This document shows, in pieces, positions 57,538 through 64,000 of a stretch of DNA of 64,000 nucleotides. The stretch spans positions 62,001-126,000 of the forward strand of contig JBAOIN010000003.1 of assembly GCA_037045455.1 (NCBI GenBank), in the 5' to 3' direction. How positions within the stretch are numbered: the first letter of the stretch is position 1; each line of letters opens with the position of its first letter. The position numbers and the translations under genes are program-made. Source of the stretch: JADKAV01 sp037045455. GTDB taxonomy: Bacteria; Actinomycetota; Actinomycetes; S36-B12; UBA10799. The notes beneath the pieces are model-generated. The model was not told the origin of the DNA. It did no database searches and saw nothing but the letters and a program-made list of their open reading frames with translations.

Positions 57538-57883
57538 ATGCACTACGGACATGAGGTGCTCGACGACCTGCGACCGCAGACCCGCGAACTGCGGCACATG
57601 ATCCCGGACGTGTACAAGGGCTTCGGCGCGCTGCACTCCGCCGCGTTCGCCGACGGTGCGCTGGACGCCAAGACTGAAGGAACTCATCGCGCTGGCGATC
57701 GCCGTGAACACGCAGTGCGACGGATGCATTGCCTCCCATGCCCGCGCCGCGGCCACCAAAGGTGCGTCCTTGGAGGAGGCCGCGGATGCGATCGGGGTCA
57801 GCATCCTGATGGGCGGCGGTCCGGCCAGCATCTACGCACCGCGTGCTTACGCGGCGTTCAAGGAGTTCCACGACGCGTTGTGA
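57538..57883 (+). CDS. carboxymuconolactone decarboxylase/AhpD-like protein (frameshifted)
   Basis: A 114-residue CMD-fold protein. The redox motif CxxC with following His is seen as TQCDGCIASHARAA, as in AhpD peroxidases. A surplus base near 57670 joins GALDAK to TKELIALAIA. ATG 57538 follows AAGGAGTGGGG. Divergent from the sulfur genes and next to the CsoR-like palindrome, so it probably takes part in thiol or persulfide stress rather than aromatic degradation. Confidence 0.84.
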
Positions 57884-57944
57884 CGCTGTCCACAGAAGTG
57901 CTGGGCCGGGTTCGGTAGCGCAGCGAATTCACAAGGCTGTGCCC

Positions 57945-58311
57945 ATGCAGAACACCGTGACGCTCATCGGCTCCATCAGTTCCGACATCCTGGCGACCAC
58001 CACCCAGGACGGTGCCCCAGCGGCGGCCTTCCGGCTGGTCACCTACTCCAGCCGCAGGGATCGCGCCACCGGCACCTGGATCAATCGCACCCCGTCGTTC
58101 CTCAACGTTCGCTGCACCCGGCAACTGGCCCGGCACGTGCATGCCAGCCTGCACCGCGGCGATCCCGTGATCGTCACCGGCCGGCTGCGCGTCGTGCAGA
58201 GCAAAGACTCCCGGCTGTCCCGGGTTGAGATCGACGCGGTGTGCATCGCGCCCGGATCTGAACCGGGTGCGGGTGAGCCTGGTCCGGCAGGCGGCGACCT
58301 CGGCCGCCTGA
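57945..58311 (+). CDS. single-stranded DNA-binding protein-like (3' end frameshifted)
   Basis: An OB-fold protein of about 121 residues: VTLIGSISSDILATTTQDG, AAFRLVTYSSRRDR, FLNVRCTRQLARHVHASLHRGDPVIVTGRLRV. It is an SSB paralogue with a short tail rather than the acidic DDDIPF tip of replicative SSB, as in secondary SsbB-type proteins. As written the frame runs to 58463 inside the next gene; a surplus base near 58301 is inferred, giving a TGA at 58309-58311. ATG 57945. Confidence 0.75.
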
Positions 58312-58332
58312 GCCATGCCTACCCTGGGCTGA

Positions 58333-60022
58333 GTGGCAGAGTTCATTTACACCCTCCGCAAGGCCCGCAAGGCGCACGGCGACAAGGTCATCCTCGACGA
58401 CGTCACGCTGTCGTTCCTGCCCGGCGCGAAGATCGGCGTCGTCGGACCCAACGGCGCTGGTAAGTCCACGCTGCTGAAGATCATGGCGGGGACCGAGACG
58501 GTCTCCAACGGCGACGCGACGCTCTCCCCGGGCTACACAGTCGGGATTCTCGAGCAGGAGCCGAAACTCGACGAGAGCAAGACCGTGCTCGAGAACGTCG
58601 AGGAGGGGGTGGCCGCCACCAAGGCTCTGGTCGCCCGCTTCAACGAGATCTCGGAGGCGCTGGCCGACCCCGAGGCGGACTACGACACGCTGCTGGCCGA
58701 GATGGGCAAGCTGCAGGAGCAACTCGACCACCTCAACGCCTGGGACCTCGACGCCCAGCTGGAGCAGGCGATGGACGCGCTGCGCTGCCCGCCCGGTGAC
58801 GCCGACGTCTCGGTGCTGTCAGGTGGTGAACGCCGTCGCGTCGCGCTGTGCGCCCTGCTTCTGAAGCAGCCCGATCTATTGCTGCTGGACGAGCCCACCA
58901 ACCACCTCGACGCCGAGAGCGTGCAGTGGCTCGAGCAGCACTTGGAGAAGTACCCGGGAACGGTTGTGGCCATCACTCACGACCGGTACTTCCTGGACAA
59001 CGTGGCGCAGTGGATTCTGGAGATGGACCGCGGCCGCTGCTACCCGTACGAGGGGAACTACTCGACCTACCTGGAGACCAAGGCCGCGCGGCTCAAGGTC
59101 GAGGGAGCCAAGGACGCGAAACTGCGCAAGCGGCTGACCGACGAACTGGACTGGGTGCGCGTCGAACCCGAAGGCCCGGCAGGCGAAGAGCAAGTCCCGT
59201 CTGCAGCGCTACGAGGAGATGGCTGCCGAAGCCGACCGGACCCGCAAGCTGGACTTCGAGGAGATCCAGATTCCGCCGGGCCCCCGGCTGGGCAACGTTG
59301 TCGTGCAGGCAGACCACGTCGAGAAGGGCTTCGGCGAGCGGCTGCTGATGGACGACGTCAGCTTCGACCTTCCGCGCAACGGCATCGTCGGCGTGATCGG
59401 GCCGAACGGAGTGGGCAAGACGACGTTGTTCAAGATGATCGTCAACGCCGCGGGTGGCGACAGCGACGAGAAGCCGAACGAGGGAAGTCTGCGGGTCGGT
59501 GACACGGTGCTTCTGTCGTACGTGGACCAGGGCCGGGAGGGTCTGGACGGCAGCAAGACCGTGTGGGAGGTCGTGTCGGACGGCCTGGACTACATCAACG
59601 TCGGGAAGGTCGAGATGCCCAGCCGCGCCTACGTGTCGGCGTTCGGTTTCAAGGGCCCCGATCAGCAGAAGCCGGCCAAGGTCCTTTCCGGCGGCGAGCG
59701 CAATCGCCTCAACCTCGCTCTGACGTTGAAGATGGGCGGCAACGTCCTGCTGCTCGACGAGCCGACCAACGACCTCGATGTGGAGACCCTGTCGAGTCTG
59801 GAGAACGCTCTGCTCGACTTCCCGGGTTGCGCTGTCATCACGTCCCACGACCGCTGGTTCCTCGACCGGGTGGCCACGCACATCCTGGCCTATGAGGGCG
59901 ACTCGCAGTGGTTCTGGTTCGAGGGCAACTTCGAGGGCTACGAGAAGAACAAGGTCGAGCGCCTCGGACCGGAGGCGGCGCGTCCGCACCGGGCCACGTA
60001 CCGGAAGCTGACCCGCGGATGA
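58333..60022 (+). CDS. ettA: energy-dependent translational throttle protein EttA (frameshifted)
   Basis: ABC-F ATPase of about 562 residues. Domain 1: GPNGAGKST, LSGGERRR, LLLLDEPTNHLD; then the arm and linker YEGNYSTYLETKAARL and KARQAKSKSRLQRYEEM; domain 2: GPNGVGKTT, LSGGERNR, LLLLDEPTNDLD. EttA gates ribosome entry into elongation according to ADP/ATP. A surplus base near 59161, in the linker, splits it. GTG 58333. The stop overlaps the thioesterase start (ATGA). Confidence 0.93.
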
Positions 60023-60402
60023 TCTACGAAACGCACGTGGCGCTGCGGTGGTCGGACATGGACGCGCTGGGCCACATCAACAACTCCGAGTACCTGCGCT
60101 ACTTCGAGCAGGCCCGGATCCAGTTCTTCGCCGATGCCCACGTGCCGCGGGAATCCGGGTTGCTCGTGGCCCGGCACGAGGTGGACTACCGCCGCCCCAT
60201 GCCGTACCGGCGGGAACCGATAAGCGTTCCGACGTGGATCGACAAGATCGGCACCACGTCGTTCACGTTCGGGCACGAAGTGGTCGCCGACGACGTGGTC
60301 TACGCGCGGGCCCGAACGGTGATCGTGTGTATCGACGACTCGCAGCGGCCGACTCCGGTGCCGACAGCGTTGCGCAAGCACTTGGAACAGTACGCGCGCT
60401 GA
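60019..60402 (+). CDS. acyl-CoA thioesterase (4HBT hotdog fold)
   Basis: A 127-residue hotdog thioesterase: ALRWSDMDALGHINNSEYLRYFEQAR is the 4HBT signature with active-site Asp, and VARHEVDYRRPMPYRREP the second strand set. It hydrolyses acyl-CoA; specificity unknown. ATG overlaps the EttA stop, an arrangement seen in many actinobacteria. The IS481 element and the outer inverted repeat begin a few bases downstream. Confidence 0.9.
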   Translation: MIYETHVALRWSDMDALGHINNSEYLRYFEQARIQFFADAHVPRESGLLVARHEVDYRRPMPYRREPISVPTWIDKIGTTSFTFGHEVVADDVVYARARTVIVCIDDSQRPTPVPTALRKHLEQYAR

Positions 60403-60464
60403 GGCTTTGTGAGTGACGAGACCAGAAACTGGCCTGTCAAGTCTCTTGTGATAACGGACGTTTG

Positions 60465-61761
60465 TGTCTCAGGACATCCCGGACACTTGACCGGCTGTGC
60501 TTGCACTCTTCGGGCATGGCGGAAAGTGAGCTTCCATTGGATGTCCGTTTGCAGATCGCGCTGTGGCCTGCTGATGCCCCGCGAGGAGCGGTGACCCGGT
60601 TCTGTGCCGAGATGGGGATCTGCAGGTCGTGGTTCTACGAGCTGCGAAAGCGAGCACTGCAGAGTCACGATGACCTGGACCCCGGACCGGGAATATCTGC
60701 TGTGCTGCGGCAGTCCAGGGCTGCCCACCGTCACCCGAACCAGATCAGCCCGGCGGTGGAGGAGCTGGCCGTGGCCAAGCGCCGAGAGCTTAAAGCAATG
60801 GGCTGGGACCATGGCCCGTTGAGCGTGCTGGCCGGCTGGCCCAAGGACGGCCCCCCGCCGCCGTCGCGGGCCCAGTTGGCCCGCATCTTCACCCGGCGAG
60901 GTCTGGTCACCGCGCAACCGCAGAAGCGGCCGCGCAGTTCCTACCGGTCCTATGCCCGATCGGCGCCCAACGAAATGTGGTACTCCGACGGGTTCGAATG
61001 GCAGCTGGCCGACGCCACAGTGGTCACCATCCTGCAACTCAACGATGACTGCTCACGCTACGACCTGGGCGCACGCGCCGCCCTGGGCGAAACCGCCGCA
61101 GACATCACCGCATTGCTACAGGCGGCGATCGACGAGCACGGCGTGCCGCAGGAGTTCCTCAGCGATAACCACGCGTCCTACAACCCGCACCGCCGCGGTC
61201 GGGAGGGTGTTGTGAGCACGTGGCTGCGCAGCCTCGGGGTGCGTACGATCACATGCAGCGTGGGCCATCCGCAGGGCAACGGCAAGGCCGAACGAGCCCA
61301 TCAGACCTTGCAGAAATGGCTCGCTGCCCAGCCGCGGGCAACCAACCTGGAGCAGTTACAGGCCCAGTTGGATGCCTATCGGCCGGCCTACAACAACCGG
61401 CCCCATCAAGGCCTCGGCGGAGCCACCCCCCAAGAAGTCTGGGACTGGGTTCCGCACGCCGACCCCCCGCAGCCTCCGTTGACACCACAGCGGGCGTTGG
61501 CTCGCACTATCAAAGCCGGCGCCAACGGCAACGTCCGTGTCTCTGGATGGGGCACCATCAACATCGGCAGCGCCCACCACGGCCGTCACGTCCACGTGAT
61601 CGTCAACCTCGTGACCAGCACCATCACCATCTTCGACGGCATCGGCACCGAAATCCGCACTGTGACCATCGACCCTGACCGCACCTACTACCCACTCGAC
61701 CTTGATCGCGGCTAGTGTCCATCATGTCCTGAGACAAAACTGTCCGGGATGTCCTGAGACA
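60465..61761 (+). mobile_element. IS481-family insertion sequence
   Basis: A 1,297-base element with perfect 21-base terminal inverted repeats (TGTCTCAGGACATCCCGGAC followed by A, at 60465-60485 and 61741-61761). TGT ends fit the IS481 family. A second, imperfect copy of the right-end repeat lies at 61716-61736 just after the transposase stop. No convincing target duplication is visible (only TG on each side). One intact transposase. Confidence 0.88.
60516..61715 (+). CDS. IS481 family transposase
   Basis: A 399-residue DDE transposase: N-terminal helix-turn-helix (FCAEMGICRSWFYELRKRA), then an rve catalytic core with Asp in WYSDGFEW, Asp in FLSDNHASY and Glu in NGKAERAHQT. The C-terminal beta region (about 330-399) is typical of the longer IS481 members. 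The reading frame is uninterrupted, so the element may still be active. ATG 60516, 31 bases inside the left inverted repeat. Confidence 0.93.
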   Translation: MAESELPLDVRLQIALWPADAPRGAVTRFCAEMGICRSWFYELRKRALQSHDDLDPGPGISAVLRQSRAAHRHPNQISPAVEELAVAKRRELKAMGWDHGPLSVLAGWPKDGPPPPSRAQLARIFTRRGLVTAQPQKRPRSSYRSYARSAPNEMWYSDGFEWQLADATVVTILQLNDDCSRYDLGARAALGETAADITALLQAAIDEHGVPQEFLSDNHASYNPHRRGREGVVSTWLRSLGVRTITCSVGHPQGNGKAERAHQTLQKWLAAQPRATNLEQLQAQLDAYRPAYNNRPHQGLGGATPQEVWDWVPHADPPQPPLTPQRALARTIKAGANGNVRVSGWGTINIGSAHHGRHVHVIVNLVTSTITIFDGIGTEIRTVTIDPDRTYYPLDLDRG

Positions 61762-61800
61762 TGGCAGACCAGTCTCTGGTCTGTCAGTCACAAATCCCCC

Positions 61801-63300
61801 TCACGAAAGGGCGACCCGCTCCTGCTCGTCCGCCTGTTGCATTGACTGCGCCTCTCGCGCCAACCCCCGGACCATCGGCGGAAACACGAACGCGTGGAAC
61901 GGCGCCACCGACCACCAGTAGGCGTGGCCGGCCAGGCCGTGTGGATAGAACACGGCACGCTGCCGCAGATGGGTGCGATCCGGGCCCTGCGGCTGCAGGC
62001 GCCACTCGATCCACGCCAGACCGGGGAGTTTCATCTCGGCTCGCAGCCGCAGCAGGGCCGGGGGCTGATGGGCTTCCACCCGCCAGAAGTCGACCGCATC
62101 GCCCACCCGGGTCCGATTCGGATCCCGACGGCCGCGCCGCAAACCCACCCCGCCCACGGCCCGATCCACGAGCCCGCGGATCCGCCACATCCAGTTCGCG
62201 CTGTACCAGCCGTGTTCACCGCCGATCCCCTCGACCACGTCCCACACCCGGGTGATGTCCGCCTCGACCACCTGCTCGCGGACGTCGGTGTACAACGTGC
62301 CGCCCGCCCAATCGGGGTCCTCCGGAAGCGGATCGCTGGGTGCCCCGACGACTGATGCACTGGACCAGCGCGTGGCGACGTCGGCATCCTGCACGCGTTT
62401 GATGGCCAGCCGCACCGCCTCCCGGAACGGCAGCAGACCCGCCGGCGGATCGGGAACGACGTCGGCGATGTCGTGGTTTCGGGCGACGACCTCGACCTTC
62501 AGCGAGTCGACGAGGGGCCGGGCGATGCCGCTTGGGACGGGGGTCACGAGTCCGACCCAATGGCTGGACAGGCCGGGGGAGAGCAGGTTCACGGGGAACA
62601 GCACTCGGCGGGGGAGCCCGGCCACCGAGGCGAAGCCGTGCATCATCCCGGCGTACGTCGTGATGTCGGGTCCACCGATGTCGAATGCGCGATTGATCTC
62701 CCCGGGCGCTTCCATGGCGCCGATCAGGTAATGCAGAACATCGCGCACGGCGATCGGCTGTGTGCGCGTGGAGACCCAGCGCGGCGTGATCATGACGGGC
62801 AGTCGCTCGGTGAGATAACGCAGCATCTCGAAGGACGCCGACCCCGAACCGATGATGACCCCGGCCCGCAGTTCGACGGTAGGCACACCGCTGGCTCGCA
62901 GCGTTCGGCCCACTTCCGCCCTGCTGCGCAAGTGCGGCGACAGTTTGCTCGCCGGGACGTCCGGCACCATGCCGCCGAGGTACACGATGCGGTGCACGCC
63001 CGCCCGTGCGGCTTGCTGCCCGAACACGGTCGCCATATGGCGTTCTTGTTCCTCGAAGCCGTGCCCGGCTGACAGTGAATGCATCAGGTAGTAGGCGCCT
63101 TCTACCCCGGCCATCGCCACAGCCAGCGCATCAGGATCAGCGGCGTCCCCGGCGACGACCTCGACCCGGTCGAACCAGCTGCGCTCGGATAGCCGCTCCG
63201 GGTGGCGGACGAGCACCCGGACCTCGTGCCCGCGGTGCAGTAGTTGTGGGATCAGCCGACCGCCGATGTACCCGGTGGCACCGGTGACGAGCAGGCGCAT
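61801..63300 (-). CDS. SDR family NAD(P)-binding protein with C-terminal DUF2867
   Basis: A 499-residue two-domain protein. N-terminal NmrA/epimerase-like Rossmann domain: LLVTGATGYIGGRLIPQLL, YYLMHSL, RIVYLGGMVP and ELRAGVIIGSGSASFEMLRYL. The C-terminal ~160 residues (GGTLYTDVREQVVEA; WYSANWMWRIRGLVD; AVFYPHGLAGHAYWW) match the DUF2867 lipid-binding-like fold. Substrate unknown. ATG 63300. Tail to tail with the IS-interrupted palindrome. Confidence 0.88.
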   Translation of the reverse strand: MRLLVTGATGYIGGRLIPQLLHRGHEVRVLVRHPERLSERSWFDRVEVVAGDAADPDALAVAMAGVEGAYYLMHSLSAGHGFEEQERHMATVFGQQAARAGVHRIVYLGGMVPDVPASKLSPHLRSRAEVGRTLRASGVPTVELRAGVIIGSGSASFEMLRYLTERLPVMITPRWVSTRTQPIAVRDVLHYLIGAMEAPGEINRAFDIGGPDITTYAGMMHGFASVAGLPRRVLFPVNLLSPGLSSHWVGLVTPVPSGIARPLVDSLKVEVVARNHDIADVVPDPPAGLLPFREAVRLAIKRVQDADVATRWSSASVVGAPSDPLPEDPDWAGGTLYTDVREQVVEADITRVWDVVEGIGGEHGWYSANWMWRIRGLVDRAVGGVGLRRGRRDPNRTRVGDAVDFWRVEAHQPPALLRLRAEMKLPGLAWIEWRLQPQGPDRTHLRQRAVFYPHGLAGHAYWWSVAPFHAFVFPPMVRGLAREAQSMQQADEQERVALS

Positions 63301-63335
63301 GGGGCTCAGTTTGGCTCAGGCTCGACAGGTCCGCA

Positions 63336-63746
63336 TCATGACGGCGGATCGAGCAGCAGACCCTTCACCGGTTCGGTGGGCTGGTTGACCATGGCATGTG
63401 CGGCCATCACCAGGTACTCCCACATCTGGTCGTCGAGTTCAGAGGGCAGCTGCTGCTTGTCCAGCGCGGCCCGCATGTGCTTGAGCCAAAGGTCACGGTG
63501 ATACTCGTCGATGCCGAATGGCTGATGGCGCATCCGCAACCGCGGGTGACCACGTTCGTCGCTATAGGTGCGGGGACCCCCCCAGTACTGCTCGAGGAAC
63601 ATACGCAGCCGGCGTTCGGCAGGACCGAGGTCCGCCTCGGGGTACATGGCGCGCAGTTCCGGGTCGCTGCTGACACCGACGTAGAACTCGGCTACGAGCG
63701 CCGCGAAGAAGGCTTCGCCGCCGAATTCGTCATAGGCGGTGGACAT
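63336..63746 (-). CDS. glbO: group II truncated hemoglobin (GlbO-like)
   Basis: A 136-residue 2-on-2 globin: FFAALVAEFYVGVSSDP (helices A/B), AERRLRMFLEQYWGGPRTYSDERGHPRLRMRHQPF with the invariant Trp/Tyr and GHPRLRMRH motif of group II, and proximal His in LWLKHMRAAL. It binds oxygen and may handle peroxide or nitric oxide. ATG 63746. Lies ten bases from the downstream end of the mechanosensitive channel gene, so probably co-transcribed. Confidence 0.92.
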   Translation of the reverse strand: MSTAYDEFGGEAFFAALVAEFYVGVSSDPELRAMYPEADLGPAERRLRMFLEQYWGGPRTYSDERGHPRLRMRHQPFGIDEYHRDLWLKHMRAALDKQQLPSELDDQMWEYLVMAAHAMVNQPTEPVKGLLLDPPS

Positions 63747-63755
63747 GACACAAAC

Positions 63756-64000
63756 CTACTTCGCCGCCGGCGGCTGCGAGCCAGGTGGGAACGGCCGCGC
63801 GACCACCGGGACCCGCACACCGCGGCGGTCGAACTCCTCCTTGATCCGCACCCGGATGGCCCGGGTGAGCGGGATCTGCTTCTCCGGTGCGGCCTTGGCC
63901 AGTACCCGGATGAACATGGCATCCCCGGACACCGACTCGACTCCGGCGAAGGAGGGCTTGCCCAGCAGCATCTCGTCGTACTGCGGGTCGGCGTACATGT
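63756..64000 (-). CDS. mechanosensitive ion channel (MscS family), 3' end only
   Basis: The C-terminal ~81 residues of a protein that continues beyond the window. SFAGVESVSGDAMFIRVLAK and TRAIRVRIKEEFDRRGVRVPV match the cytoplasmic alpha/beta end of MscS channels, which open under membrane tension. A Pro/Ala-rich tail follows. No start is available. Confidence 0.75.
   Translation of the reverse strand, partial: MYADPQYDEMLLGKPSFAGVESVSGDAMFIRVLAKAAPEKQIPLTRAIRVRIKEEFDRRGVRVPVVARPFPPGSQPPAAK

Larger units (their letters stand above)
60407..61793. repeat. interrupted intergenic palindrome (family E) around the insertion sequence
   Basis: Left arm 60407-60438 (TTGTGAGTGACGAGACCAGA, continuing AACTGGCCTGTC) and right arm 61763-61793 are imperfect inverted copies of about 30 bases with one gap. 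The left arm starts five bases after the thioesterase stop; the right ends seven bases before the convergent SDR stop. Without the insertion these would form one hairpin in a short convergent gap, like the other families. Confidence 0.7.

Noticed and set aside
58312..58463. SSB-like protein running 130 bases into ettA
   Set aside because: Overlap of that size in a different frame is unlikely; a +1 insertion near 58301 gives a clean stop at 58311.

Overview
The window is about two-thirds G+C and reads as a chromosomal segment of a high-GC Actinomycetota. Evidence is the coenzyme F420-type enzymes, a wax ester synthase/DGAT, a 13E12-repeat HNH protein, an oligoribonuclease, a group II truncated globin and a two-domain universal stress protein. 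I cannot fix the order or family. There are no rRNA genes and no CRISPR array. Mobile material is one IS481-type element and a 13E12 HNH gene next to a tRNA. About 65 protein genes and two tRNAs (His-GTG, Arg-TCT) can be supported.

Layout. 1-5 kb: hydrolase, SDR, a small membrane protein, a second hydrolase and an ABC-F ATPase. 4.8-10.4 kb: a C4/propionyl-CoA block (crotonyl-CoA carboxylase/reductase, methylmalonyl-CoA epimerase, acetyl-CoA acetyltransferase) with a DUF11 surface protein between. 10.4-17.6 kb: secreted FN3 protein, universal stress protein, WS/DGAT, and trmB-pxpAB-pxpC. 17.7-19 kb: tRNA-His followed by repeated copies of its own 3' end and a decarboxylase remnant, a rearranged spot. 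19-30 kb: amidohydrolase, amylosucrase with a divergent LacI regulator and two operators, aldehyde dehydrogenase, fused acyl-CoA mutase IcmF, MarR regulator, nitroreductase, aldo-keto reductase. 30-39 kb: oligoribonuclease, a dienoyl-CoA isomerase-like protein, a polar amino acid ABC transporter, a SulP permease, a propionyl/acetyl-CoA synthetase. 40-50 kb: polysaccharide deacetylase, PHA-synthase-like enzyme, class V aminotransferase-like protein, CFA-type methyltransferase, nuclease, monooxygenase, class I aldolase and several small secreted or membrane proteins. 51-54 kb: a VapBC-type pair, a quinone oxidoreductase-like enzyme, tRNA-Arg and the HNH gene. 54-64 kb: beta-lactamase-like lipoprotein, a small operon (CxxC protein, rhodanese, TSUP exporter) divergent from a carboxymuconolactone decarboxylase across a CsoR/CstR-like palindrome, an SSB-like protein, EttA, a thioesterase, the IS481 element, an SDR/DUF2867 protein, the globin and the end of a mechanosensitive channel.

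Functionally, much of the window deals with short-chain acyl-CoA: condensation (thiolase), reductive carboxylation (Ccr), epimerisation (Mce), carbon-skeleton rearrangement (IcmF), acyl activation (PrpE-like), thioesterase and dienoyl-CoA isomerase, with sinks in storage lipid (WS/DGAT, PHA-synthase-like). The genes are scattered rather than in one operon.

Two window-wide observations stand out. First, short palindromic elements of several related families sit in the gaps between genes, usually convergent ones and often filling the gap almost stop codon to stop codon; the IS481 copy has landed inside one. Second, about 23 single-base frameshifts interrupt otherwise intact, conserved genes; about 21 are +1 insertions. 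That bias looks like residual long-read error rather than biology, so frameshifted genes are given here as single genes with the break noted.
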